Shown: positions 17,706 to 26,469, counted from the stretch's first letter. The stretch: DNA of 64,000 nt from Silicimonas sp. (GCA_013002465.1 JABDJO010000074.1:1-64000); one strand, 5' to 3'. Numbers and translations are program-made. Notes: generated by a model from the letters alone, not told the origin.

Positions 17706-19015
17706 TCCGCGTTATTCTCGGCATTGTCCTGGCGTTCGCACTCTCTGGTCCGCTACGGGCCGCAGTAGACATTCAAGAAGTCACCTCGCCTGGCGGCATT
17801 CGTGCCTGGTTGGTGGAAGAGCATTCGATCCCTTTCACTGCGCTTGAGATCCGGTTTCGCGGCGGGGGGTCTCTTGATCGTCCCGGCAAGCGTGGCGCGA
17901 TCAACCTGATGACAGCCCTGATCGAAGAGGGCGCCGGTGACCTTGATGCCCAAGGTTTTGCAGCAGCAAGGGACAGGCTGGCAGCCAGTTACAGCTTTGA
18001 CGTGCATCGTGACGCGCTGACCATCTCGACCCGTTTCCTGAGCGAAAATCGCGACGAAGCCATCGCGCTTTTGCGACTGGCCCTGAATGAACCGCGCTTC
18101 GATCAGGATGCGGTCGACAGGGTTCGGGGTCAGGTTCTATCGAATATTCGGGGTGACGAGAATGACCCGAACGGCATTGCCTCGCGCACATTCAGCGCCC
18201 TTGCCTATGGCGACCACCCCTATGCAACGCCAATCGACGGCACGATCGAAAGCGTGACGGCCCTGACGCGTGATGACATTGTGACGGCCTTCGCCGACAC
18301 TGTAACGCGCGACCGTGTCTATGTCGGTGCGGCAGGCGATATCACAGCGGAAGAGCTGGGCGTGTTGCTGGACAGCCTGCTTGGTGATCTGCCGGAAAAA
18401 GGCGCACCCTTGCCGAAAATGGCCGAGGTCACTCTGGATGGCGGCGTAACTCTTGTGCCCTTCGACACGCCGCAATCGGTTTCGATCTTTGGCCATACCG
18501 GTATTGCGCGCGACGACCCGGAGTTTTTCCCAGCATTCGTTGCCAATGAGATTTTTGGCGGATCGGGCCGCCAATCCAGACTAAGCCTTGAGGTGCGCGA
18601 AGAACGCGGTCTGACCTATGGGATCGGCTCTTACATCGCCAACTATGATTACGCGCATCTGATGGTCGGACAACTGGCATCGGCCAATGATCGCATGGGC
18701 GAAGCGATAGAGGTGATCCGTGAAGAATGGGCGAAAGTTGCCGCAGAAGGTGTAACAGCCGAAGAGCTGGACCAGGCCAAGACCTATTTGACGGGAGCCT
18801 ATCCCCTAAGGTTTGATGGCAACGGGAATATCGCGCGTATTCTTGTCGGGATGCAGATCGACCATCTGGGCATCGACTACATCGCGACACGAAACTCCAA
18901 GGTCGAAGCCGTGACGCTTGAGGATATCCGCAAGGTGGCAAAGCGCCTCTATCGGCCCGAGGATTTGCGGTTTGTTGTCGTCGGCCAACCGAATGGTGTC
19001 GAGGCCGTGAACTGA
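17702..19015 (+). CDS. M16 family peptidase-like protein, non-catalytic partner
   Basis: The 437-residue product has a signal peptide (MIRVILGIVLAFALSGPLRA) and an M16 fold, but no HxxEH: the matching region reads INLMTALIEEGAGD. It keeps the Arg/Tyr substrate-binding element typical of the partner subunit (REERGLTYGIGSY). This mirrors mitochondrial processing peptidase and bacterial M16B heterodimers, in which one chain supplies zinc and the other binds substrate. Overlap with the catalytic gene (ATGA) fits co-translation and complex formation. Confidence 0.9.
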   Translation: MIRVILGIVLAFALSGPLRAAVDIQEVTSPGGIRAWLVEEHSIPFTALEIRFRGGGSLDRPGKRGAINLMTALIEEGAGDLDAQGFAAARDRLAASYSFDVHRDALTISTRFLSENRDEAIALLRLALNEPRFDQDAVDRVRGQVLSNIRGDENDPNGIASRTFSALAYGDHPYATPIDGTIESVTALTRDDIVTAFADTVTRDRVYVGAAGDITAEELGVLLDSLLGDLPEKGAPLPKMAEVTLDGGVTLVPFDTPQSVSIFGHTGIARDDPEFFPAFVANEIFGGSGRQSRLSLEVREERGLTYGIGSYIANYDYAHLMVGQLASANDRMGEAIEVIREEWAKVAAEGVTAEELDQAKTYLTGAYPLRFDGNGNIARILVGMQIDHLGIDYIATRNSKVEAVTLEDIRKVAKRLYRPEDLRFVVVGQPNGVEAVN

Positions 19016-19047
19016 CGCCTTGGAGCGATCATTAGCTTCCAAAGAAA

Positions 19048-19070
19048 AACGCCCGCTGCTCACGGACGTT
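19048..19070. terminator. Bidirectional terminator between the M16 pair and carD
   Basis: A hairpin with arms AACG-C-CCG and CGG-A-CGTT closes a seven-base loop, CTGCTCA. On the plus strand it runs into CAATTTTCT. On the minus strand the upstream AAAGAAAAA becomes a T-rich tail. The flanking genes converge, so one structure could serve both. Confidence 0.55.
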
Positions 19071-19091
19071 CAATTTTCTGGATCAAGTTGA

Positions 19092-19601
19092 TCAGGCGGC
19101 GCGGCTGATCAGGACATCGCCTACCTGCTTTTGAGCATCCAACTCGTCGCCACCCGACACGGCAGCCACTTCGCGCGTCAGGCGTTCAAGTGCTGCTTCG
19201 TATAGCTGACGCTCGGAATAGCTTTGCTCGCGCTGATCGTCGGCCCTGTGCAGGTCGCGGACAACTTCGGCAATGGCGATCAAGTCACCAGAGTTGATCT
19301 TTTGCTCGTATTCCTGCGCGCGACGCGACCACATGGCCTTCTTGACCCGCGCTTTGCCTTTCAGTGTCGTCATGGCCTTAGATACCACATCAGGCGAGGA
19401 CAGAGTCCGCATACCCACATCGGCGGCCTTATTGGTCGGCACGCGGAGTGTCATTTTGTCTTTCTCGAAAGAGATGACAAAAAGTTCCAGCGTCAGACCG
19501 GCAATCTCTTGTTCTTCGATCGACACGATTTGTCCAACCCCATGGGCGGGATACACAACGAAGTCGTTCGGACGGAATTCCATTTTCTTGGGTTTGCTCA
19601 T
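19092..19601 (-). CDS. carD: CarD/CdnL family RNA polymerase-binding regulator
   Basis: CarD-type proteins bind the RNA polymerase beta subunit and stabilise open complexes, mainly at rRNA and housekeeping promoters. The 169-residue product has the N-terminal Tudor-like RNAP-interaction domain (NDFVVYPAHGVGQIVSIEEQEIAG, residues 12-35) and a helical C-terminal DNA-binding domain containing the conserved MWSRRAQEYEQKINSGDL block. The start at 19601 has AAAGG upstream. A terminator-like hairpin lies only 37 bases upstream of it (see 19638-19675). Confidence 0.93.
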   Translation of the reverse strand: MSKPKKMEFRPNDFVVYPAHGVGQIVSIEEQEIAGLTLELFVISFEKDKMTLRVPTNKAADVGMRTLSSPDVVSKAMTTLKGKARVKKAMWSRRAQEYEQKINSGDLIAIAEVVRDLHRADDQREQSYSERQLYEAALERLTREVAAVSGGDELDAQKQVGDVLISRAA

Positions 19602-19637
19602 TCGGCCTTTCCCTTTTCAGCCCCCGGCGTTTAAGCG

Positions 19638-19675
19638 AAAAAAACACGGCGGGAACACACACATCCTCCCGTCGT
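19638..19675 (-). terminator. Intrinsic terminator or attenuator between fdxA and carD
   Basis: Read on the minus strand, a nine-base stem (ACGACGGGA paired with TCCCGCCGT, one G-T pair) encloses a 12-base loop and is followed by a run of seven T. It terminates the helicase-S4-fdxA transcript or attenuates entry into carD, whose ATG is 37 bases further on. So little room remains for a separate carD promoter that the second option deserves attention. Confidence 0.6.
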
Positions 19676-19859
19676 TTCGTTTTTCTCGTTGGATGGTGTC
19701 GGATCAATCGGACCCAACGCCCCCTATGTCTAAGAAATATAGCACAAAAATGAGGCGATTCCAAGGCGCATGCCGCGTTGCAGCGAAAAGTGTCAGCAAA
19801 TACAGGGCTGTGAGGGCCCTAATGACGCCGCGTCAACGAGGCAGACTTCTTCCGAATCG

Positions 19860-20195
19860 TCAGTCCCCTTCGCCAGGATTCTCGGAAAACAGTTCCATCT
19901 TGCCATCCTTGCCGTCCATTTCGTCGGCATCGGGAAGAGGATCGCGTTTCGAGATTATGACTGGCCAAGCTTCCGAGTATTTTCGATTGAATTCAACCCA
20001 CTGCTCCATGTCCGGCTCGGTGTCGGGACGAATGGCATCGGCCGGGCATTCCGGTTCGCAGACACCGCAATCAATGCACTCGTCAGGATGGATCACCAAC
20101 ATGTTCTCGCCTTCGTAAAAGCAGTCCACAGGGCATACCTCGACGCAGTCGGTGTATTTGCAGGCAATGCAGTTGTCCGTGACGATATAGGTCAT
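19860..20195 (-). CDS. fdxA: Ferredoxin FdxA (7Fe, 3Fe-4S plus 4Fe-4S)
   Basis: This is a small cytoplasmic electron carrier. The 111-residue product has C9, C12, C17 and C21-P, followed by C25, and a second motif with C40, C43, C46 and C50-P. This is the pattern of Azotobacter FdI-type seven-iron ferredoxins. The C-terminal tail (about residues 60-111) is acidic. The ATG at 20195 places the first Fe-S ligands at the standard distance. It lies between the S4 gene and carD. Confidence 0.95.
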   Translation of the reverse strand: MTYIVTDNCIACKYTDCVEVCPVDCFYEGENMLVIHPDECIDCGVCEPECPADAIRPDTEPDMEQWVEFNRKYSEAWPVIISKRDPLPDADEMDGKDGKMELFSENPGEGD

Positions 20196-20245
20196 GAGCG
20201 ATCTCGCATTCGGGGTTCCGCGGTGAGGTACCCCTTCAGCCCGGC

Positions 20246-20614
20246 TCAATCAAGCGGTGTGTCGCGGTAAAGACGTGCATTCCGACGATCTTTCCGGCTG
20301 GGGCGTCCTTTTCCCTCGAAACGAGGATTTCGGGGGGCGGTGTTCTCGTCAGGCGGCGTCAGATCGGTATACAGCCCCTGCGCCTCCGAAGCCGGACCCC
20401 GGCGTGTGGCGAGGTGGTCGATTTGGATAACCCGAATTACCCGCGCCTGTCTAAACGTCAGCACCATGCCCGGTCGCAGTGAGTAGCTGGGTTTTGAAAT
20501 CCGCGTTCCGTCTACGCGCAGACCGCCTGCCTGAACAAGCTTGGTGGCAAGGCCGCGTGTCTTGAAGAACCGCGCGTGCCAAAGCCACTGGTCTATGCGT
20601 TGAGTATCGCTCAG
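20246..20614 (-). CDS. S4-domain RNA-binding protein (HSP15-like), apparent CTG start
   Basis: The 122-residue product begins [19 protein letters not shown] and continues through an S4 fold ([33 protein letters not shown]) to a basic tail ([17 protein letters not shown]). The family resembles HSP15, which binds stalled 50S subunits. The reading frame is open only from 20620 and contains no ATG, GTG or TTG until residue 51, beyond the S4 core. The best start is CTG at 20614, overlapping the helicase TGA as CTGA and mimicking the ATGA overlaps seen elsewhere here. A plain start-codon search would truncate this gene to 73 residues. Confidence 0.85.
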   Translation of the reverse strand: MSDTQRIDQWLWHARFFKTRGLATKLVQAGGLRVDGTRISKPSYSLRPGMVLTFRQARVIRVIQIDHLATRRGPASEAQGLYTDLTPPDENTAPRNPRFEGKGRPSRKDRRNARLYRDTPLD

Positions 20615-23361
20615 TCGTCCTTATCCTTTAGGCCCATAAGTGCCTGGGCAAAGGGATTGTCCGGGTCAATCTTGTCTTTTCTTGGCGGCCGAGCTTCAAA
20701 GTTACGAGGCTTGTTTCCGCGATCTTGTGGCCGCTTTCCCTTGCCGCGTGGCTTGTTCTTTTGTTTGTTGCCCTGGGGCTTTCCACCGCCGCGTTGATTG
20801 GGCCGCGTGCCGCCCCAGGTAAAGGTATAGAAAACCTCGATCTCGGGTCCGTCCGTGGCAGCATCATCGCTTTCAGGGGCTGGCACATCTGGTGTGGCCT
20901 CGCCGTCTGCCGGTTCTTCGTTCGAGTTTTCCGCTGACACCTCGGCCTTAGCAGGTTCCTGCGCATCCGGTTTGGGATCGCGTTGTTTTTCACGCTCGCC
21001 GCGCTCGGCCTTGTACCCAAGGCCTTCCATCAGATTGGCGAACTGGTCCAGAGTCATGCCGGTGATCGAAAGCATATCGGGCTTGGCCTCGAACCCTCCA
21101 CGGCTGTCTTCGGCACGCAAGAGATCAGCAAGACGTTCCAGCATGTCGATGCGGATCGCACGATCGCCGGCAGGCTTGTATCCCGACATCAGATAGTGCT
21201 CGGCGGGCGTATCCTTGACCACGGGGATTGTCACCAGTCCGGGCGGCGGGCTTTCGGGAAATTCGTCGGCACCCTGGGCAAGGGACCAAAGCACCAGCCG
21301 CAGGCGCGTCGGAGCGGGTTTCAGCAAGGCAGGCATGAAGATGGTGAATTGGCCAAATCGTATGCCGTGCTTGCGCAAAAGACCGCGCGCGTCCTGGTCC
21401 AGATCCTTGACCTCTTGTGCGATGTTGCGACGGTCGATGATGCCAAGAGCTTCGACCATGCGAAACCCGAACCCTCGGGCCACCCCGGTCAGCGTTTCGT
21501 CGCGCTGTATCTCGGCCAGCGGTTCAAAAAGGGCCGCGATCTTGCGGTCGATGAAATGCTGCAGTCTGCGCTGCACCTTTTCAGAGACGTCAGCGCCCGC
21601 TTCGTCGTCGACAAAGGCAACGACCTGCGGTTTCAAGGGATCATCACCGAGGGAAAGCCTGCCCACGGCGTGTTCACCCCACATCAAGCCGCCTTGTTCG
21701 GTAAAGTCCATCTCCGTGTCGGGCGCGTTGTAGAATCTGTCCGCGCGCAAGTGGAACTCTGGCCCCAAAGCAGCCGCAGCCGCGGCTTTGACGGTTTTGG
21801 CCTCGTCACCAGTGGCACTTGCGTCCTGATGAAAACGAAACCCCTCAAGCCGACCGACGAATTGTCCCTCGACGGTCACTTCACCCTTATCATTCACCTC
21901 GGCCACAAGGACCTCCTTCTGTTTCAACCGGCGAAGCAGAACAGACGTCCGCCGATCGACAAATCTTTGCGTCAGAGCCTCGTGCAGCGCATCTGACAGG
22001 CGGTCTTCTACCGCGCGCGTGGCCTGTCGCCAATGGGTTTCGTCTTTTGTCCATCCGCGCCGCTGTGCGACATATGTCCAGGTCCGGATAAAGGCCAGTC
22101 GACGGCTGAGTGTATCAATATCCCCGTCGGTTCGGTCGATGCGGTTGATATGTTGCGCAAGCCAGTCTTCGGGCACCTGTCCCAGTTCGTGCAAATGGCC
22201 GAAAATATTGCTGAGAAGTGCCGCGTGTTCCTGATGGCTGATTCCGCGAAAATCCGGGATGCGGCAAACATCCCACAAAAGCCGAACCGAAGGGCCATCA
22301 CTGGCACGGGCTGTCACCTCTGCCTCTTCCGCCAGTGTTTTAAGGGCCATTAGATCATCCGCGTCTCGGGCGCGGACGAAGTGTTCGCCCGTTGCGGGGG
22401 CCTCTAGCGATGCGATCAGCCGCTGCAGCGTCCCAAATTCCAATCGCGCATTTCGCCACTGAAGCTTCTTGATCGGCGAAAAGCTGTGCGAGGTGATTGC
22501 CTCGACAACCTGATCATGGAGCGCAGGCGCTTCGCCGGTGACACCAAATGTCCCATCCGTTCGAAAGCGTCCAGCACGACCTGCGATCTGGGCCAATTCG
22601 TTCGGCTGAAGATCGCGCATCCGTCGGCCATCGAACTTTCTGAGGCTGGAAAACGCCACATGCCCGATGTCGAGGTTCAAGCCCATGCCAATGGCATCGG
22701 TGGCAACCAGATGATCCACGTCGCCGTTTTGATACATCTCGACCTGGGCATTTCGGGTGCGCGGACTTAAGGCGCCCATGACAACGGCAGCCCCGCCTTT
22801 CTGGCGGCGCAAAAGTTCGGCAATGGCATAGACGTTTTCGACCGAAAACCCCACGATGGCCGATCTGGCGGGCATGCGGCTGATCTTTTTGGAACCGGTA
22901 TAGCTCAGCGTTGAAAACCGTTCGTGGTGATAGAATTGTATACCCGGGATCAATGAAGCGATGACACTGCGCATGGTGTCCGAGCCGAGAAATGCCGTTT
23001 CCAGCAACCCGCGGGCATTGAGAAGCCGGTCGGTGAAGACATGGCCGCGTTCGGGGTCGGCACAAAGCTGGATCTCATCGACGGCCAGGAAATCCACCCC
23101 CATGCCCTCGGGCATCGCCTCTGTTGTGCAGACCCAGTACTGGGTGCGGTCGGGAACGATGCGTTCTTCACCCGTGACCAAAGCCACCACGGACGGGCCG
23201 CGAAGTGCCACGATCCTGTCGTAGACTTCGCGCGCCAACAGCCTTAGCGGCAGTCCGATGATGCCAGTGCGATGGGCCAGCATACGCTCGATGGCATAAT
23301 GGGTCTTGCCGGTGTTCGTGGGGCCTAGGACCGCCGTAACGCGGCCTTGCTTATGGGACAT
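20611..23361 (-). CDS. SUV3-like DExH RNA helicase
   Basis: This is an ATP-dependent RNA helicase homologous to mitochondrial SUV3, the partner of the RNA degradosome. The 916-residue product has a Walker A at residues 13-20 (GPTNTGKT), the DEIQ motif at 95-98, and helicase C-terminal motifs (VATDAIGMGLNLDI; AQIAGRAGR). Middle helical domains follow, then a long low-complexity tail from about 790: first acidic, then Gly/Lys/Arg-rich (GGGKPQGNKQKNKPRGKGKR), ending [15 protein letters not shown]. The basic tail may anchor RNA. Translation is coupled to the S4 RNA-binding gene, suggesting a shared RNA or ribosome task. Confidence 0.9.
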   Translation of the reverse strand: MSHKQGRVTAVLGPTNTGKTHYAIERMLAHRTGIIGLPLRLLAREVYDRIVALRGPSVVALVTGEERIVPDRTQYWVCTTEAMPEGMGVDFLAVDEIQLCADPERGHVFTDRLLNARGLLETAFLGSDTMRSVIASLIPGIQFYHHERFSTLSYTGSKKISRMPARSAIVGFSVENVYAIAELLRRQKGGAAVVMGALSPRTRNAQVEMYQNGDVDHLVATDAIGMGLNLDIGHVAFSSLRKFDGRRMRDLQPNELAQIAGRAGRFRTDGTFGVTGEAPALHDQVVEAITSHSFSPIKKLQWRNARLEFGTLQRLIASLEAPATGEHFVRARDADDLMALKTLAEEAEVTARASDGPSVRLLWDVCRIPDFRGISHQEHAALLSNIFGHLHELGQVPEDWLAQHINRIDRTDGDIDTLSRRLAFIRTWTYVAQRRGWTKDETHWRQATRAVEDRLSDALHEALTQRFVDRRTSVLLRRLKQKEVLVAEVNDKGEVTVEGQFVGRLEGFRFHQDASATGDEAKTVKAAAAAALGPEFHLRADRFYNAPDTEMDFTEQGGLMWGEHAVGRLSLGDDPLKPQVVAFVDDEAGADVSEKVQRRLQHFIDRKIAALFEPLAEIQRDETLTGVARGFGFRMVEALGIIDRRNIAQEVKDLDQDARGLLRKHGIRFGQFTIFMPALLKPAPTRLRLVLWSLAQGADEFPESPPPGLVTIPVVKDTPAEHYLMSGYKPAGDRAIRIDMLERLADLLRAEDSRGGFEAKPDMLSITGMTLDQFANLMEGLGYKAERGEREKQRDPKPDAQEPAKAEVSAENSNEEPADGEATPDVPAPESDDAATDGPEIEVFYTFTWGGTRPNQRGGGKPQGNKQKNKPRGKGKRPQDRGNKPRNFEARPPRKDKIDPDNPFAQALMGLKDKDD

Positions 23362-23438
23362 GGGTGAGGTCTGAAAAGTGTGTTTAATTGGTTAAATAGG
23401 ATCGCCTGTAGCGAGGCAAGCAGCTTTGCGCCGCCAGC

Positions 23439-24188
23439 CTATGCGCGGAACAGACGGAAGGCTGCCGATGCCATCCAGCCCGCCGCGATCGCAATAGCAA
23501 GCGACATCAGGCCATAGACCAGTGGCTTGTCGCGGGAAAGTCGGAAAAGAAATCGCTCCAGCCCAACCTTCTGCACAGCAATATCCGTTTGATAGCTGTC
23601 AATGACCCTCCCGTTGCGTGTGAGGAAGAACCGTGCGCGATAGTCACCTTCATGAAGGTTTGCCGGAAGCTGTACGGACGTTGAAAACAGCGTTTGTTGC
23701 TCAACAGAGATGGCACCAATGTTGGTTTGGTACAGGTCCTGGTTCCTGCGGATGCGGATCAGGGCGTTGGTGAAATCCTCGCTTCCCGAAATCCTGGCAC
23801 CGACGGAACGAATGGCGCGGAGAGTCGAGACACGGTACCGCAAATCCTCGATATCCTGGATCACCTCGCTCCAAGGCCCAGACGTTGCAACCGCATAGAA
23901 ACTGGGTGCCTCGTCTACTTCAACCGAGGCGGTGTTGACCCAGATACCCAGGCGTTTTGACTTGCGTCGCACCGTCAGAGGTTCAGAAGGGCCTTCTACG
24001 GTCACCAGTACGTGAAGCGGCGAGGTTTCGGGGATCGGGTTTTCGCGTTTAACTGCGCCGAAGATCAGGATTTCCGAACCGTCAAAGTTGGTGGTAATCG
24101 AAATCCGGCTTTGGCTGAGACCGGCAATGACTTCTTCGGCCTGTGCGGGCAGGGCCAAGAAAAGGAGAAGGGCGAGTATTCGTGCCAT
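23439..24188 (-). CDS. TIGR02186 family (alphaproteobacterial TM) protein
   Basis: The 249-residue product has a signal peptide (MARILALLLFLALPAQA), a beta-rich periplasmic domain starting EEVIAGLSQSRISITTNFDGSEILIFGAVKR, and one C-terminal membrane helix (YGLMSLAIAIAAGWMASAAF). This matches my memory of the TIGR02186/Alph_Pro_TM family, almost always next to a TauE/SafE permease. Function is unknown; a periplasmic accessory of the permease is likely. The start at 24188 overlaps the permease stop (TGATG). Confidence 0.85.
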   Translation of the reverse strand: MARILALLLFLALPAQAEEVIAGLSQSRISITTNFDGSEILIFGAVKRENPIPETSPLHVLVTVEGPSEPLTVRRKSKRLGIWVNTASVEVDEAPSFYAVATSGPWSEVIQDIEDLRYRVSTLRAIRSVGARISGSEDFTNALIRIRRNQDLYQTNIGAISVEQQTLFSTSVQLPANLHEGDYRARFFLTRNGRVIDSYQTDIAVQKVGLERFLFRLSRDKPLVYGLMSLAIAIAAGWMASAAFRLFRA

Positions 24189-25105
24189 CAATGACCTGCC
24201 ACCGCACCAAGGGAGTAAAGCTCGGATGGCTGAAACAGCAGTTCCGTCGCCAGTTTGCCACAGACGATCAAAACCATGGCGGCCAGTAATATCCGAAGCT
24301 GCTCGGCTTTCAGGCGTGCCCCGATCTGAGTACCAATTTGCGCCCCGATGACACCGCCCACCAGCAAAAGAACCGCAAGAACGATATCCACGGTATAGTT
24401 CGTCGTGGCATGCAGCAGCGTCGTGAAGCCGGTCACGAAAATGATCTGAAAAAGAGATGTCCCGACAACGACCTTGGTTGGCATTCCCAGGATATAGATC
24501 ATCGCGGGTACCATGATGAACCCGCCGCCGACCCCCATGATTGCGGCCAGGATACCGACCAAAACGCCGACAATAAGCGGGGGGATTACCGAAATATATA
24601 GACCGGATGTGCGAAATTTCATCTTGAAGGGCAGGGAATGGACCAAGCCGTGCTTTCTGCGCGTCGGCACAGTTCGTCCGCCCCGGGTCTTGCGCAGGGC
24701 ATTCAGACTTTCCACGAACATCAGTGATCCGATGATACCAAGGAAAACCACATAAGACAGGCGGACCAGCAGGTCGACCTGACCGATTGCCTTGAGCGCG
24801 TTGAAGATCTGAACGCCAAGGGCTGCACCAACGAGTCCTCCGATGAGCAGGACTGTACCCATCCTCAGGTCGACGGTTCGACGCTTAAGATGGGCCAGGA
24901 CGCCTGAAAACGACGATGCGACGATCTGATTGGCCTCGGTCGCCACGGCGACAGCCGGAGGGATGCCGATAAAGAAAAGAAGCGGCGTCATCAAGAAGCC
25001 GCCGCCGACGCCGAACATTCCGGACAGAATCCCAACCATGCCGCCCAGCCCCAAAAGCAGGAAGGCATTGACCGATACTTCGGCAATAGGAAGGTAGACC
25101 AGCAT
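24188..25105 (-). CDS. TauE/SafE family sulfite or sulfonate exporter-type permease
   Basis: The 305-residue inner-membrane protein has about eight helices in two homologous halves. Each half starts with the family glycine motif: GMFGVGGGFLMTPLLFFIGIP and IMGVGGGFIMVPAMIYILGMP. Members move small sulfur-containing or organic anions. A start at 25105 is chosen because GGGA precedes it and the upstream extension is not membrane-like. It is coupled to the TIGR02186 gene, so the two probably form one transport unit. Confidence 0.88.
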   Translation of the reverse strand: MLVYLPIAEVSVNAFLLLGLGGMVGILSGMFGVGGGFLMTPLLFFIGIPPAVAVATEANQIVASSFSGVLAHLKRRTVDLRMGTVLLIGGLVGAALGVQIFNALKAIGQVDLLVRLSYVVFLGIIGSLMFVESLNALRKTRGGRTVPTRRKHGLVHSLPFKMKFRTSGLYISVIPPLIVGVLVGILAAIMGVGGGFIMVPAMIYILGMPTKVVVGTSLFQIIFVTGFTTLLHATTNYTVDIVLAVLLLVGGVIGAQIGTQIGARLKAEQLRILLAAMVLIVCGKLATELLFQPSELYSLGAVAGH

Positions 25106-25500
25106 GGCATTCCCATACGCTCGGACGACGGGTGGATTCAACGGCCAAATAGCAGTTGCAATGGGGCCAGATGTGACAAATCGGAACAGGAAGCGAACAT
25201 GTTCACCTTCGCTTAACTTAGATTGGTCCAATCATAGAAAATGGAGTTTGCGGATACGCACCGACGCAATCCGGACTGCTGGGTCGACCAGATATTTTCC
25301 GCCAAAGCGGTTGAAAGAGGGGCAGTCGTCCGTCGGTCAGTAGCAATCGTTGAACGTGAGATTGGGCGCCAGCGGTTGATTTAAGAAATCGACCGACGCG
25401 GGTATCACTTGATTGAATGTGGCGGCCAGTTCGTCATCATTTGCAACAATGGCCGTATCCGCATTCATCGGTAACAGTCTTCCACGAAAAATCGTTGATC
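25106..25500. other. Intergenic stretch between the TauE and nucleoside ABC operons
   Basis: These 395 bases hold no convincing full gene. Visible items are a GATTGG-T-CCAATC palindrome at 25221-25233, about 115 bases upstream of the TauE start, and a 43-codon open frame at 25337-25468. The TauE promoter should lie in this stretch. Confidence 0.5.
25337..25468 (-). CDS. Possible short ORF or gene remnant
   Basis: A 43-residue open frame reads MNADTAIVANDDELAATF and ends LTFNDCY. It starts 32 bases after the last permease gene of the ABC operon, with GGAAG ten bases before the ATG. I recognise no family. The composition looks protein-like, and it could be the tail of a decayed gene rather than an expressed peptide. 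Confidence 0.25.
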   Translation of the reverse strand: MNADTAIVANDDELAATFNQVIPASVDFLNQPLAPNLTFNDCY

Positions 25501-26469
25501 CTATCGCTCTTTGACATAGGGCTCGCCGCCTGCGCGGGGCGGAATGGCCTTCCCGACAAACCCCGCCAGAATGACTACCGTCAAAATATAGGGCAATGCA
25601 TCCAGCAATTGACCGGGGATTTCGACCTGAGTCACCGCCTTTACCACGTCGGGTCGGAATGAAAGCGCCTGAAAAAAGCCGAACAGCAAACAGGAAAACA
25701 GCGCGTACCAAGGTCTCCATTTCGCGAATATCAGTGCGGCCAAGGCGATAAACCCGCGGCCCGAGGACATTTCCCGAACGAACCCTGCCTGCAGGCTGGT
25801 CGCCAAATAGGCACCTGCGAGGCCACAAAGAATGCCACAGATCGCCACGGCCAGGTACCGCAGCCAGATAACCGAGATGCCAGCTGTATCGACCGCAGCA
25901 GGGTTCTCGCCTACTGCGCGCAATCGAAGACCGAACCGGGTGCGAAACAGGATGTACCAGGTCAGGGGAACCGCAAGGAGCGCCACATAAACCAGTATCG
26001 AATGTCCCGAGATCAACTCGGAATATATCAGTCCAAACCAGGGGATGTTCGCGAAGGCGTCAACAAATGGCAATTCGATTTCGTTGAACCTCGCCTCCGA
26101 TCCCAATGACGGCGTTCGCCCGCCTTGCTGAAACCAGTCCTGAGCGATCAGCACGGTAAGTCCCGAGGCCAAAAAATTGATTGCAACGCCCGAGATCAAC
26201 TGATTGCCGCGGAATGTGATCGAGGCCAGACCATGTACGATCGACAAGGCCAACGAGGCGCCGATGCCTGCCAGCAAGCCGATCCAGACCGACCCAGAGA
26301 CCGATGCGATGGCGGCGGAAAAAAACGCAGCCGCCAGCATTTTTCCCTCAAGCCCGATGTCAAAGATACCGGCGCGCTCGGAATATAGGCCGGCCAGGCA
26401 CGCAAATAGCAATGGTGTTGCCAGCCGGACCGTGGTGTCCAGTATTTGCAGGAGTGTCAGGAAGTCCAT
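25501..26469 (-). CDS. ABC transporter permease, BMP/nucleoside type (NupQ/YufQ-like)
   Basis: The 322-residue product is a BPD_transp_2-family inner-membrane permease. The family signature GLYSERAGIFDIGLEGKML is near residue 37, with LRAVGENPAAVDTAGIS in the coupling loop facing the ATPase. It is the second permease of a purine nucleoside or BMP-family importer. The ATG at 26469 follows GAGGAG. It is separated from the other permease by a lysE gene, with only four bases between lysE stop and this start. Confidence 0.9.
   Translation of the reverse strand: MDFLTLLQILDTTVRLATPLLFACLAGLYSERAGIFDIGLEGKMLAAAFFSAAIASVSGSVWIGLLAGIGASLALSIVHGLASITFRGNQLISGVAINFLASGLTVLIAQDWFQQGGRTPSLGSEARFNEIELPFVDAFANIPWFGLIYSELISGHSILVYVALLAVPLTWYILFRTRFGLRLRAVGENPAAVDTAGISVIWLRYLAVAICGILCGLAGAYLATSLQAGFVREMSSGRGFIALAALIFAKWRPWYALFSCLLFGFFQALSFRPDVVKAVTQVEIPGQLLDALPYILTVVILAGFVGKAIPPRAGGEPYVKER

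Noticed and set aside
25221-25233. GATTGG-T-CCAATC palindrome upstream of the TauE permease
   Set aside because: Perfect but short, a single copy, and no regulator gene is adjacent; not enough to call an operator.
25337-25828. 163-residue frame overlapping the last ABC permease
   Set aside because: Most of it lies out of frame inside a confident permease gene; only the last 43 codons are outside and these are listed separately with low confidence.
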